Shown: positions 1-8,916 of the stretch, one piece after another
Layout: every line of letters begins with the position of its first letter
How positions within the stretch are numbered: the stretch's first letter is position 1
DNA from: Acidobacteriaceae bacterium
GTDB taxonomy: Bacteria; Acidobacteriota; Terriglobia; Terriglobales; Acidobacteriaceae
NCBI GenBank assembly: GCA_030037545.1
Contig: JASHRF010000116.1
Location: 1 to 64,000 of the forward strand
Reading direction: 5' to 3'
Length of the DNA stretch: 64,000 nucleotides
The notes under the pieces: generated by a model
Seen by the model: only the letters and a program-made list of their open reading frames with translations
The model's database searches: none
Told to the model about the DNA's origin: nothing
Made by a program: the position numbers and the translations under genes

Positions 1-38
1 CTGAGGAACGATGACAGACGGGTTATGAAACCACTTCC

Positions 39-195
39 AAGTTTTTTTGCACAAATCCGCATGTTAATCGAATCCGAAAACACATCCAACCATCAGAAAA
101 CAAGTAACTTGATCGCAGAACCCCACGTACCCACCCCCCGGGGGTAAGTATGAACCTGAAATCAACACTACCGGCGCACCTTTCCAGGTGCGATT
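39..195. repeat. Right part of a dispersed ~400-bp MITE-like element (copy 1, diverged)
   Basis: This stretch is closely similar to the right-hand 160 bp of two other elements in the window, 39572-39965 and 48323-48725. Shared blocks include the region around ACAAATCCGCATG, the run CAACCATCAGAAAACAAG and a C-run/G-run palindrome near 140. The last bases (about 185-195) resemble the right terminal inverted repeat AAGTGCGATTG with two changes. The sequence left of about position 39 no longer matches, so the copy is truncated or diverged on that side. It lies just upstream of the ECF sigma factor gene. Confidence 0.75.
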
Positions 196-273
196 ACCCT
201 GGAAGTCGCCCGCTTTCGCATTGACTCGGCTCCCAAAGCGGGGCTATCTTACTAACCAAATGCCCCTGGGAGC

Positions 274-888
274 ATGCTGGTGCCACAATCCTCCGGTCCG
301 GCCACTGAATTGCTCGTTCGCTGGAGGAGTGGGGACGGAGAAGCGCTGCACGCTCTCATCCCGCTCGTCTATAACGAGTTGCGGTTGGCCGCGCACCGCT
401 GCCTCCAGTCCGAGCGTCTCGATCACACCTTGCAAAGCACGGAACTGGTCCACGAGGCGTATGTCCGCCTGGCGGGCCACGAACCGGCCGTTGCCATAAA
501 TCGCGCGCATTTTGTCGCCATTGCGGCTAAACTGATGCGGCAGGTCCTTGTGGATTATGCGCGCCGCCGCGGGGCGGCAAAACGGGGCCCCCAGTACAAA
601 GTAGAGTTGGACGAAAGCTTTCACCTCCCCTATCAACAGAGCGTCGATGTTGTGGCAATTGACCGCGCGCTGACCTTGCTGTCGCGCCGCGATGCGCAGC
701 AGGAAAAGATTGTCGAGATGCGCTTTTTCGGCGGGCTGACGATAGAAGAAACCGCCGTTGCGCTCGCGGTCTCTCCGGCAACGGTCAAGCGCGACTGGAA
801 CATGGCCAAGGCATGGCTGACGCGTGAAATGGGGAGAGGACTCCATGGAGAAGACCGGACAATGGGAGCGGGTGAAGGAGTTATTTGA
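274..888 (+). CDS. ECF-family RNA polymerase sigma factor (acidobacterial/planctomycete type)
   Basis: A 204-residue sigma-70 family protein of the ECF type that usually directs transcription of surface-stress or signalling genes. Region 2 is visible as LVRWRSGDGEALHALIPLVY and the following ELRLAAHRCL helix. Region 4 is seen as IVEMRFFGGLTIEETAVAL followed by SPATVKRDW, the recognition helix. The ATG at 274 has a GGGAG only one base away; a GTG at 280 would have better spacing and may be the true start. Its 3' end overlaps the following kinase gene by 44 bases, so the two are almost certainly co-transcribed and translationally coupled. No anti-sigma factor is adjacent; the kinase may fill that role (inference). 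The target promoters are not evident. Confidence 0.88.
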   Translation: MLVPQSSGPATELLVRWRSGDGEALHALIPLVYNELRLAAHRCLQSERLDHTLQSTELVHEAYVRLAGHEPAVAINRAHFVAIAAKLMRQVLVDYARRRGAAKRGPQYKVELDESFHLPYQQSVDVVAIDRALTLLSRRDAQQEKIVEMRFFGGLTIEETAVALAVSPATVKRDWNMAKAWLTREMGRGLHGEDRTMGAGEGVI

Positions 889-3433
889 CGCCGCCCTGGA
901 ATGCCACCCGGCCGATCGTGACCAATTTCTAACCAGTGCATGCGCCGGCGAGCCATCCCTGCGTGAAGAAATCGAATCGCTGCTCTCCGCCTACGCCCAA
1001 TCCGATGGGCTTTCTCGCCCGGCAATCTCCGTAGCCACAGTCCCAGAGCCTCAACCGCTTGAGTCAATCGGCCCCTACCGATTCATCAGGAAAATCGGAG
1101 AAGGCGGCATGGGGCAGGTCTGGCTCGCCGAACAAACGGAGCCATTGCGCCGCCAGGTGGCGCTAAAGCTGATCCGTTCCGGAACGTTCGACGACGCCCT
1201 TCTCCGCCGCTTCCAGGCTGAGCGGCAATCGCTGGCGCTCATGGACCACCCGGCAATCGCCAAAGTCTTCGACGCGGGAGCCACCGCCAACGGGCAGCCG
1301 TACTTCGTGATGGAGTACGTCCCCGGCGAACCCATCACCAAATACTGCGATCACAGGAAGTTGAGCATTCATGAGCGGCTGGAGCTCTTCGTCAAGGTCT
1401 GCGAGGGAGTGCAACACGCTCACCAGAAGGCGATCATCCACCGCGACCTGAAGCCGGCCAACATTCTTGTGGTTGAAATCGACGGCAAGCCGGCGCCGCG
1501 CCTCATCGACTTTGGCCTGGCCAAGGCAGCCGCGCCGCAGGCTCCCGGCGAGCCGGGCCTGACCGGCGTTTGGGGATTCGCCGGCACCCCCGGATACATC
1601 AGTCCTGAGCAGGCGGCCGGCGGCGACATCGACACCCGCACCGACGTGTACTCGCTCGGCGTGGTTCTTTACGAGCTCCTCACCGGTTCGCTGCCCTTCG
1701 ACACTGAGAAGTGGCGCAAGCAGCCCCTCGATGAGGTGTTGCGGCAGCTCCGCCAGCAGGATCCGCCGCGCCCCAGCACGCGCCTCGCATCGGACAAGCA
1801 AAACTCCCGCGCGGCCGCCTCGCTGCGCGCCGCCGAGCCCAAACATCTGGCTGGCCTTCTCCAGGGCGATCTCGATTCCATCGTCATGAAGGCGCTCGAG
1901 AAAGACCGAACCCGCCGCTACGGAACCCCCTCCGAGCTCGTCGCCGACATCACGCGCCATCTCCAGCATCAGCCGGTCCTAGCTCGCCCCGCGAATGCCG
2001 CTTATCGCATCAGCAAGTATGTCCGGCGGCACCGAGTCGCGGTGGGCATAGCGGCCGCGCTCGTCCTCCTCCTCGCCGGCTTCGCCGTCCTTGAGGCTGT
2101 GCAACTGCGCCGCATCATCAGCGAACGCGACCGCGCCAGCCGCATCACCGATTTCATGACCGGCATGTTCAAGGTTTCCGATCCCAGCGAGGCCCGCGGC
2201 AACCAGGTCACGGCGCGCGAAATCCTCGACAAGGCCTCCGTGCAGATCGAGTCCGGCCTCGCCCGCGATCCCGAAATGCAGGCCCAGATGATGATGGTCA
2301 TGGGCCAAGTCTACGAAAACCTCGGCCTTTACCAGCGCGCGCAATCGCTCTACGGCCAGGCTGCATCCATTCGCGAGCATCAACTCGGTCCCGAGAACAC
2401 CGATACCTTGAAGTCGCAGACTTCGCTTGCCTGGGATCTTTACCGTCTCGGCCGCTATCACCAGTCCGAATCTCTCCTCCGCCAGACGCTCGCCATCCGC
2501 ACTCGCCGCTACGGCTCCCAGGAACCTGACACCATGACCGTTATGAGCTACCTCGGCGTCGTGCTCAATGAAGAAGGCCACGCCACCGAAGCCGAGAGCC
2601 TGGAGCGCCAAGTCGTCGACTATCGCCGCCGCACGCTCGGCGACGCCAACCCCGGCACCCTTGTCGCCATGAACCATCTCGGTCTCGCCCTTCTCGGCGA
2701 AGGCCAATGGGCTGAGGCCGAAGCCTTGCAGCGCCAGCAGCTCGTCATCTGGCGCAGCATCGAAGGCGCCGATTCCCCGCAAGCCCTCCCGGCCATGGAG
2801 AATCTCGGCATCGTCCTCTACCGCGAAGGCCGTCTCGCCGAGGCCGAGTCCCTCGACCGCGAAATCCTCGCCACCAAGCGCCGTATCCTCGGGTCCGACC
2901 ACCCGGAGACGATTCGCACCATGAACACCCTCACCGCCGTGCTTACCGATGAAGGCAAGCTCGATCAGGCTCAAACCATCGGAGAGCAGGTGCTCGCCGC
3001 GCGCACGCGCCTGTTGGGGCCCGATCACCCGCTCACGCTCTCGGCGATGAGCAACCTTGCAGAAATTCTCACCCGCCGCGGCAATTACGCGCGCGCTGAA
3101 CAGCTCCTCACCGAGGCCCGAGCCGAAGACATCCGCCTCCGCGATGACCCGCACCGTACCCTCGCTACCTATAACCTGGCCTGCCTCAAGCTCCGCGAGG
3201 GCCGTCGCGATGACGCCATTGGCCTGTTGCGGGACTCCGTCGATCACGGCCTCGCCGGATGGGTCATTGCCGGCATGGCCACTGATCCCGACCTTAAGCC
3301 GCTTCACGGCGATCCCCGCTTCACCGCCCTCCTCGCCTACGCAACCGGGAAAGCCGCCGCCGTGCAACATCCTCCTGCGCCCGCCCAGACCGCCTCTGCC
3401 CAACCTCCCTCCCAAAAACACAACGAGCCATGA
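845..3433 (+). CDS. Ser/Thr protein kinase with transmembrane segment and TPR repeats
   Basis: An 862-residue PknB-type kinase. The kinase domain runs from about residue 75 to 375 with the glycine loop IGEGGMGQVW, the VALKLI lysine, the catalytic HRDLKPANIL and the DFGLAK metal-binding motif. A single hydrophobic segment (VGIAAALVLLLAGFAVLEAV) follows, then about 400 residues of tetratricopeptide repeats of the kinesin-light-chain/TPR_10 type (repeated LGxxHPxT and EAExL patterns), predicted outside the cytoplasm. The start at 845 is chosen because GGGGAGAGGA lies four bases upstream; an in-frame GTG at 824 lacks such a site. The pairing with an ECF sigma factor is common in Acidobacteriota and suggests signalling from the periplasmic TPR domain to transcription (family knowledge plus inference). 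Confidence 0.92.
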   Translation: MEKTGQWERVKELFDAALECHPADRDQFLTSACAGEPSLREEIESLLSAYAQSDGLSRPAISVATVPEPQPLESIGPYRFIRKIGEGGMGQVWLAEQTEPLRRQVALKLIRSGTFDDALLRRFQAERQSLALMDHPAIAKVFDAGATANGQPYFVMEYVPGEPITKYCDHRKLSIHERLELFVKVCEGVQHAHQKAIIHRDLKPANILVVEIDGKPAPRLIDFGLAKAAAPQAPGEPGLTGVWGFAGTPGYISPEQAAGGDIDTRTDVYSLGVVLYELLTGSLPFDTEKWRKQPLDEVLRQLRQQDPPRPSTRLASDKQNSRAAASLRAAEPKHLAGLLQGDLDSIVMKALEKDRTRRYGTPSELVADITRHLQHQPVLARPANAAYRISKYVRRHRVAVGIAAALVLLLAGFAVLEAVQLRRIISERDRASRITDFMTGMFKVSDPSEARGNQVTAREILDKASVQIESGLARDPEMQAQMMMVMGQVYENLGLYQRAQSLYGQAASIREHQLGPENTDTLKSQTSLAWDLYRLGRYHQSESLLRQTLAIRTRRYGSQEPDTMTVMSYLGVVLNEEGHATEAESLERQVVDYRRRTLGDANPGTLVAMNHLGLALLGEGQWAEAEALQRQQLVIWRSIEGADSPQALPAMENLGIVLYREGRLAEAESLDREILATKRRILGSDHPETIRTMNTLTAVLTDEGKLDQAQTIGEQVLAARTRLLGPDHPLTLSAMSNLAEILTRRGNYARAEQLLTEARAEDIRLRDDPHRTLATYNLACLKLREGRRDDAIGLLRDSVDHGLAGWVIAGMATDPDLKPLHGDPRFTALLAYATGKAAAVQHPPAPAQTASAQPPSQKHNEP

Positions 3434-3536
3434 ACATCCATGCGTTGGGGTTGGACCGTTGGCAGCTGCCGCAGTGCGTTTCCGTGCGCCATCTCCAGAC
3501 GCTCCCGATCGGCCTCCGCCAAAGCGGTCGGGCTCC

Positions 3537-4226
3537 CTAGCAGGTCTTCAAGAGGACCAAGGATAGGGTCAGCGGTGTGCGCAATTCATGGCTGATGTTG
3601 CTGAAGAACGTTGTCTTCGCGCGGTCGATTTCGGCCAATGCTTCGTTCCGCCGGCGTTCCATTTCGCGTGCTCTCGCATTCGCCACCGTGGCCGCTATCT
3701 GCGCCGACGCCAAATCGAGAAAACCCTTATATGCGTCATCGAAACGCAGACGGGAACTGACGCCGGCGATCGGGAACCGGCTAGCTGGTGAGCAGACTGC
3801 GATTGAATCGGAACTACTGCCGCCGTGTCCGGCAGGTCGGCCCAGGGGCCGGCCGGCACGCGGCCGAATCTCGAGCCTAAACGGCGTATCAGCACGATCT
3901 GCTCGCTCCGGCGGCATTCCTCGAGCGGCCACGCTGCTTCGGCGTCCACCAGGCTCACCGACTGCAAACACAAATCCGCGCATCCTTCGGTTCCAGACAC
4001 ACCGGCCCGATGTGCGGCTTCTCCCGCCGCCATGAAATGGCTTTTCCGCCAATGGCCCCAGCACGTGGTACACCTCCGCCCAGCACTTTTGAAACGGCTT
4101 CCCAAGGGCGCTCCCGGGGTGCTTATCGCCGAGCACCGGAATACAGGCGTCGTTATAAAGCTGGATAAAATCCAGGCCCCACCGCAGTAGGATCGAAAAG
4201 CTGTTGCTCAACAGCCTGCGCGCCAT
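3537..4226 (-). pseudogene. Decayed hybrid sensor histidine kinase (GAF plus HisKA remnant)
   Basis: Read on the minus strand, the first part resembles the start of multi-sensor hybrid histidine kinases (a stretch around LYNDACIPVLGDKHPGSALG). The middle resembles the GAF portion (PWADLPDTAAVVPI) but in another frame, and the last part returns to the first frame with DDAYKGFLDLASAQIAATVA and the dimerisation/phospho-acceptor segment FFSNISHELRTPLTL. The reading frame therefore switches twice, and the sequence stops right after the H-box with no ATPase domain. A single frame is open over 229 codons only because the shifts compensate. This looks like a gene inactivated by frameshifts and 3' truncation next to the kinase gene, not a functional protein. 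Confidence 0.75.
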
Positions 4227-4290
4227 CGTCTGCAGCGCCGGGGACCAGGTTTCCGGTGAGCCCGGCTACCACGGCGCCCTGTCACCCGCA

Positions 4291-5649
4291 TTACTGACCC
4301 CGCCTCCCGCCGCTCGTTACCGCCGAAACCTGCGGGCACTCCTCCACCGGTATCGGCACCTGCTCCACGATCTCCAGCCCGAATCCCTCGAGAGCCGGAA
4401 TGTGCATGGGTGTATTCGACAGCAGTCGTATGCGCTGAATTCCCAAGTCCGACAAAATCTGGCCGCCTAGGCCGATGGCGCGCAGAATGCGCCCGCTTCG
4501 CGCCTGCACGCCTTCGCGGGAGCGCAATTCCTGGTGCAGAATGATGCGCCCCGTCTCCTCGCCAGCCGGCGCAGCCAACCCCTCCGGCCCGAAGGCCGCG
4601 GCCGGCGTGCGGTCGATCTCGAAGCCGCGCGAAGTGTTGTGCAGATAGAGAATCACCCCGCAACCCGCCTCCGCGATCATACGCATCGATTGATCCAGAA
4701 CCTCGCGGCAGCGGCAATCGGCGCTGAACACGTCGCCCGCCGTGCAGCGCGTGTGTACACGCACCAGCACCGGATGCGGACAGGGTGGGCGCGAAGGCGT
4801 GGCGGCCGAATCGGGCACGCCCAGATTCTCCTGCAACAGCGAGCGTCCGCCATCCGCCGGCCCGTCATTGAACGCCGGGCAGCCGGGGCACAGGTCGCCG
4901 CGCACCAGCGCGATGTGGCTCTCGCCGCCGTTCACCTCGCTCTCGTAGGCGATCATGCGGAACTCGCCGTAGCGCGTCTGGATGCGCGTCTCGCCGGCGC
5001 GCACAATGTAGCGCTCGTGGCGCAGCCGGTAGCGGATCAGCTCGGCCACGGTGAGAATGCGCAGCCCATGCTCGCCGCAGAATGGAATCAGGTCCGGAAC
5101 GCGCGCCATCTCGCCGTCATCGCGCATGATCTCGCAGATCACGCCCGCCGGATTGAGCCCCGCCAGCCGCGCCAAATCCACTGAGGCTTCAGTCTGCCCG
5201 GCGCGCACCAGAACGCCGCCGCGCCGCGCCCGCAGCGGGAAGACATGTCCCGGCCGCGCCAGGTCGGCGTATGTCGTCCTCGGGTCGACCGCCGTCCGGA
5301 TGGTATGCGCACGATCCGCCGCGGAAATTCCGGTCGTCACGCCCTCGCGCGCCTCAATTGTCTCGGTGAACGCAGTCCCAAATCGGGATGAGTTTTGCTG
5401 CGTCATGGGAAACAGGCGCAGATAATCGGCGCGCTCCTCGGTCAGCGTCAAACAGATCAGTCCGCGCCCGTACCGCGCCATGAAGTTGATCGCCTCCGGC
5501 GTCACGAACTCCGCCGCCAGCGTCAGGTCGCCTTCATTCTCGCGATCTTCATCGTCCACCACCACCACCATGCGCCCGGCGCGAATCTCGGCCAGCGCGC
5601 CCGGCACATCGGTGAATGGTGGCTCGAAGCTGCGTGAACTCTGCGGCAT
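4291..5649 (-). CDS. ribBA: RibBA-like: 3,4-dihydroxy-2-butanone-4-phosphate synthase with degenerate GTP cyclohydrolase II domain
   Basis: The N-terminal half (residues 10-210) is a good DHBP synthase, with the acidic [11 protein letters not shown] motif at 31-41, the [19 protein letters not shown] segment and RPGHVFPL. It converts ribulose 5-phosphate to the four-carbon riboflavin precursor. The C-terminal half resembles GTP cyclohydrolase II, but its zinc site reads C-x9-C-x-C instead of C-x10-C-x-C. The catalytic QEGRGIGL is replaced by a stretch reading HNTSRGFEI, and the usual following segment is replaced by unrelated sequence. The first step of riboflavin synthesis is therefore probably not catalysed by this domain (inference). 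No FMN riboswitch was recognised upstream. The total length of 452 residues is slightly longer than typical RibBA because of an insert near 265-290. Confidence 0.85.
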   Translation of the reverse strand: MPQSSRSFEPPFTDVPGALAEIRAGRMVVVVDDEDRENEGDLTLAAEFVTPEAINFMARYGRGLICLTLTEERADYLRLFPMTQQNSSRFGTAFTETIEAREGVTTGISAADRAHTIRTAVDPRTTYADLARPGHVFPLRARRGGVLVRAGQTEASVDLARLAGLNPAGVICEIMRDDGEMARVPDLIPFCGEHGLRILTVAELIRYRLRHERYIVRAGETRIQTRYGEFRMIAYESEVNGGESHIALVRGDLCPGCPAFNDGPADGGRSLLQENLGVPDSAATPSRPPCPHPVLVRVHTRCTAGDVFSADCRCREVLDQSMRMIAEAGCGVILYLHNTSRGFEIDRTPAAAFGPEGLAAPAGEETGRIILHQELRSREGVQARSGRILRAIGLGGQILSDLGIQRIRLLSNTPMHIPALEGFGLEIVEQVPIPVEECPQVSAVTSGGRRGQ

Positions 5650-5833
5650 CGATCTCTCCGGGACTAAAGCCAGCGCTTTGTAGCGCCTGATTTAGGGGCC
5701 CTCAAGCGCCTGCTCCTCCTCTGCATAGCGTGATTGAGGAGGCCTGAAGGCTCCTGCCATTCGTTATGGCCGCGAGGATTCGTCCGGCTCTTGCTTAACC
5801 CCTTTAATTCTCCCCCATGCCACTATAAACAGC

Positions 5834-5861
5834 AAAAGCGCCGCCCGCAGGCGGCGCTTTT
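5834..5861 (-). terminator. Hairpin terminator
   Basis: A perfect 12-bp stem, AAAAGCGCCGCC paired with GGCGGCGCTTTT, with a four-base loop. It follows the stop codon of the minus-strand small gene at 5889-6116 and separates it from ribBA. The T-run in the stem fits intrinsic termination in either direction. Confidence 0.75.
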
Positions 5862-5888
5862 CGGTCTCTGGCAAAAGGGGATGGGATC

Positions 5889-6116
5889 CTACAACGTCGA
5901 CTCGATCTCGAATCCCCAGGCCTCAAGAAGCGCTTCGGGGATGTACTTCGAATTCTTGTTCCGCCGCGCCCACTCCCGCAGGCGGGTCGACCGGATGTAC
6001 TGATCCGGGGGCAGCTTGAACTCCTTCACAATCTGCTCGAAGGAGGTGACAGTGGGCACAACCGGACCAATGGGCTCCGGCTTGCCCCAGTTCGGATTTC
6101 CACGACGCTTTGCCAT
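5889..6116 (-). CDS. Small basic protein of unknown function, 75 aa
   Basis: The protein starts MAKRRGNPNWGKPEP and contains SFEQIVKEFKLPPDQYIRS, then a basic segment RLREWARRNKNSKYIPEALL. It has no signal peptide, membrane segment or cysteines. The arginine- and lysine-rich helix suggests nucleic-acid binding, but no known domain is recognised. It is flanked by a clean terminator on its 3' side and has a long upstream intergenic region, so it appears to be a free-standing, well-defined gene. From memory, similar short proteins occur in other Acidobacteriota, which could not be tested here. Confidence 0.7.
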   Translation of the reverse strand: MAKRRGNPNWGKPEPIGPVVPTVTSFEQIVKEFKLPPDQYIRSTRLREWARRNKNSKYIPEALLEAWGFEIESTL

Positions 6117-6421
6117 TGATTTTGTGTCCTTAGATGATGGATGGGTTTTTCTTTACTTCCTCTGGGGCGGCCTGGGGGACCCTAGAAACTCCAGAGGAAA
6201 CTTTAGTGTTATTTTAAGGATATTTTCTTCAAAAATCAATAGAAAATTGTCAGCTTCCCAGATGAAATCGCCATTCTCTCCAACGGACCACTTTGTGTGG
6301 CGTAAACGTATGAAAATAATGGCCAAAGCCCCGCACCTCTCTGGCCAATCGCACACTCTTGAAAACGTTTTTCCTCAGCGACGGAATGTGCAGTTTCGGC
6401 CGCTGGTGGCACGATACTCTT

Positions 6422-7042
6422 ATGACAACATCCAGGTTCGGATGGATTCCGCGGCAGCGCCTTGTGGCTACTGGCCTGCTTTTTTGGGCCGGGTTGGCCA
6501 CCTATGCAGGCGCCGTGGAGCTGACCGTGAGCCGCGTTGCCCTGGAGCGCACCCTCCGCCAGCAGCTCTTCGCCGGACCCGATGGCCGCTACTATCTCAA
6601 GGGCAACCCGCAATCTCCCTGCTTCACTTATGCTCAGGATCCTCAACTCAGCTTCGTGCAGGATCGTATCGTTGTACGCGTCAAAACCGTGGCGCGCCTC
6701 GGCCGGCGCGTGGGAGGCGCCTGCCTGGGTATTTCGCTCACCACTCCGGCTGAAGTTTCGCTGGCGCCAGATGCCCAGGGCGAGATCATCGGCTTCCGCG
6801 GCGCCCGCGTCGACAAAGTCGCCGACCAGAAGGAGCTGAATTTTCTGCTGCTTCCGTTTCTCCGCCACCAGATACCGTCGAACATGAAGGTCAACGCCGC
6901 TGATCTGCTGCGCAAGGCGTTGGCCGGCTCAACCGCCTCATCCGGCTACACGGTCAGTCTCGACCGCCTGAAAATCCATTCCATTGTGATTGAGGGCGAC
7001 ACGCTGGTCGTCGACGCCGATGGCGATCTCAGCGTGAAGTGA
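6422..7042 (+). CDS. Exported protein of unknown function
   Basis: A 206-residue protein. The start at 6422 gives an N-terminal signal peptide (basic start, hydrophobic VATGLLFWAGLATYAGA, probable cleavage before VELTVS). An in-frame TTG at 6359 would bury the signal and is not preferred. The mature part is a beta-rich sequence with one cysteine pair (SPCFTYAQDP and GGACLGISL) and a repeated hydrophobic/charged pattern. No enzyme motif is visible. It resembles lipid-binding or outer-membrane-associated periplasmic proteins only in general character, so no function is assigned. The gene converges on hutH, with an imperfect inverted repeat between their 3' ends. Confidence 0.7.
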   Translation: MTTSRFGWIPRQRLVATGLLFWAGLATYAGAVELTVSRVALERTLRQQLFAGPDGRYYLKGNPQSPCFTYAQDPQLSFVQDRIVVRVKTVARLGRRVGGACLGISLTTPAEVSLAPDAQGEIIGFRGARVDKVADQKELNFLLLPFLRHQIPSNMKVNAADLLRKALAGSTASSGYTVSLDRLKIHSIVIEGDTLVVDADGDLSVK

Positions 7043-7057
7043 GAAAAGCAGCGATTT

Positions 7058-7164
7058 GCCATTAGCTTTTAGCTCTTAGCTGGATCTGCGGCACCGGTGG
7101 CAATCGCGCATCAATTAGACAATCTCTGGCCAGCCGGGCCCAGCCAAGAGCTAATGGCTAAAAA
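7058..7164. repeat. Imperfect inverted repeat between convergent genes
   Basis: GCCATTAGC, an extra TTTTAGC, then TCTTAGCTGG (7058-7083) pair with CAGCCAAGAGCTAATGGC (7141-7158). The repeat sits between the convergent ends of the exported-protein gene and hutH and may act as a bidirectional terminator. The TAGCTTTTAGCT core recurs after gnd at about 10388. Confidence 0.5.
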
Positions 7165-7177
7165 TTGGAAGCTCGGT

Positions 7178-8707
7178 TCACTCGCACCACGCGTTGAACG
7201 CGCCTGCGCGCACCGCGGCCGCCAACGCCTCAATTTCCTCAGCCAGGCTGCGATCCTCCTCGAGCCGCGCCGTCACCGCGCGCACCGCGGCCTGAACCTT
7301 CTGAATTTCAGCACTCGATTTGAGTGGAAGCCGGAACTCCAGCCCCTGCGCCGCGCACATCAGCTCAATGGCCACAATCCGTTCCACGTTCTCCACAATC
7401 TGTCGCAGCTTCAGCGCTCCGGTCATCCCCATCGACACGTGATCTTCCTTGCCGCCGCTGGTGGGAATGTTGCCGCACGAGCTGGGCGCGGCCAGTACCT
7501 GGCACTCGTTGATCAGCGCCGCCGCAACAATCTGCGCCATCATGAAGCCCGATGAAAGCCCCGCGTGCGGCGACAAGAACGCCGGCAGTTTTTCGTTGAT
7601 GTCGGGATTGAGTAGCCGGTCAATACGCCGTTCCGCAATGCCCGCCAGATCGGTAAGCGCTATTGCCGCGTAGTCAAACGCATACGCCAGCGGCGCTCCA
7701 TGAAAATTCCCCCCCGACAACACTCCGTGCTCTTCGGTTTTGGTCGAGGGGAGTGCGAAAACCAGGGGATTATCCGTAGCCGCACCCGATTCCGTCTCCA
7801 GCACCCGGGTCACGTGGTCGAGCACGTCGCGCACCGCTCCATGCACCTGCGGCATGCAGCGCAGACAGTAGGCATCCTGCACGCGCGTGTCGTGCTCGCG
7901 ATGCGACTCGCGAATCTCCGACCCCTCCAGCAGCTTCACCAAATGCGCCGCCGCCGCAATCTGTCCCACATGAGGCCGCGCCCGGTGAATGCGCGCATCG
8001 AAGGCCGCCGGCGTGCCCATCAGCGCCTCCAAACTCATGGCGCCCGCCAGGTCCGCCAGCCGCGCCACGCGCCGCGCGCGCACCACCGCCAGCGCACCTA
8101 CCGCCGTCATGGCCTGCGTGCCATTCAGCAGCGCCAATCCTTCCTTTGCGTGCAACGCCAGCGGCTGCAACCCGGTGCGCCGCAGCGCCTCCGCGCCAGC
8201 CATCCGTTCGCCTTCATAGAAGGCCTCGCCCTCGCCAATCACCACCAGCGCCAGGTGCGCCAGCGGTGCCAGATCCCCGCTCGCACCCACCGAGCCTTTC
8301 TCCGGAATCACCGGCGTCACACCCGCGTTCAGCATCGCTGCCAGCAGCTCAACCACCTCCGGCCGAACCCCGCTGAACCCTTTGGCCAGCACGTTGGCCC
8401 GGAGCAGTAGCATGGCGCGCGCTTCTGCTTCCGCCAGCGGCCGGCCCACACCACCCGCATGGCTGCGCACCAGGTTTACCTGCAATTGCGCCAGGTTCTC
8501 CGCCGGCACGCGCACGTCCGACAAGCGCCCGAAACCCGTGTTCACGCCATAAACCACCCGCCCGGCCGCCAGAATCGCGTCGATGCAATCCCGGCTCGCT
8601 ACCACGCGCTCCGTCGCCGCCGGCGCAATCTCCACGCCCCGTCCCGCCGCCACCTGCTCGATCTCCGCAAGCGTCAGCGCATCGCCATTCAGCACCAGTT
8701 TTTCCAT
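7178..8707 (-). CDS. hutH: Histidine ammonia-lyase
   Basis: A 509-residue lyase that deaminates L-histidine to urocanate, the first step of histidine breakdown. The Ala142-Ser143-Gly144 triad that forms the MIO electrophile is present in GSVGASGDLAPLAHL, at the same position as in characterised HutH. The conserved YGVNTGFGRL segment is near residue 53. The start at 8707 is chosen because it gives the standard MEKLVLNGDAL N-terminus; the frame extends upstream but lacks family similarity. No hutU, hutI or hutG neighbours are in the window, so the rest of the pathway lies elsewhere or is absent. Length is normal for the family. Confidence 0.95.
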   Translation of the reverse strand: MEKLVLNGDALTLAEIEQVAAGRGVEIAPAATERVVASRDCIDAILAAGRVVYGVNTGFGRLSDVRVPAENLAQLQVNLVRSHAGGVGRPLAEAEARAMLLLRANVLAKGFSGVRPEVVELLAAMLNAGVTPVIPEKGSVGASGDLAPLAHLALVVIGEGEAFYEGERMAGAEALRRTGLQPLALHAKEGLALLNGTQAMTAVGALAVVRARRVARLADLAGAMSLEALMGTPAAFDARIHRARPHVGQIAAAAHLVKLLEGSEIRESHREHDTRVQDAYCLRCMPQVHGAVRDVLDHVTRVLETESGAATDNPLVFALPSTKTEEHGVLSGGNFHGAPLAYAFDYAAIALTDLAGIAERRIDRLLNPDINEKLPAFLSPHAGLSSGFMMAQIVAAALINECQVLAAPSSCGNIPTSGGKEDHVSMGMTGALKLRQIVENVERIVAIELMCAAQGLEFRLPLKSSAEIQKVQAAVRAVTARLEEDRSLAEEIEALAAAVRAGAFNAWCE

Positions 8708-8771
8708 CCCCATCATGCTAGCCCCGCGCGCCGCACCCGGTACAGCGCGCCACTCAGGCGGGGTCAAACGA

Positions 8772-8820
8772 GGGTGCTCCATCCTTTGCGCGTTTTTTTG
8801 CGCGAAGGATGGGAAGCCAC
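8772..8820. repeat. Short intergenic palindromic repeat (CATCCTTTGCGC family, copy 1)
   Basis: The sequence GGTGCTCCATCCTTTGCGCG, a T-run, then GCGCGAAGGATGGGAAGCCA forms a stem-loop. Related elements occur at 13772-13814 and 28721-28768, all in intergenic DNA. It is a dispersed, REP-like palindrome in the shared upstream region of hutH and gnd. Confidence 0.6.
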
Positions 8821-8845
8821 AAGCTTCAATCGACCTGCGCCGGGC

Positions 8846-8856
8846 GGTCAGACCAC
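8846..8856 (+). promoter_or_regulatory. Candidate operator GGTCAGACCAC upstream of gnd
   Basis: GGTCAGACCAC is identical to the site upstream of the uxaC operon (19228-19238) and is the reverse complement of the site upstream of the TonB receptor. It is close to a TACAAT box at 8862-8867. It may extend the hexuronate regulon to gnd, but as a single site in front of a central-metabolism gene it is the least certain member. Confidence 0.4.
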
Positions 8857-8916
8857 CCCGCTACAATGAAAGTTGCCCACCAATCGCGGTGCTACAATCT
8901 CGCTTCGGAGCACACC

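Noticed and set aside
1979-3421. Long minus-strand open frame opposite the kinase gene
   Set aside because: It is an antisense shadow of the TPR region; its composition follows the repeated codons of the real gene and it shows no known motif.
5650-5830. Possible FMN riboswitch upstream of ribBA
   Set aside because: The conserved junction sequences of the RFN element are absent on the relevant strand.
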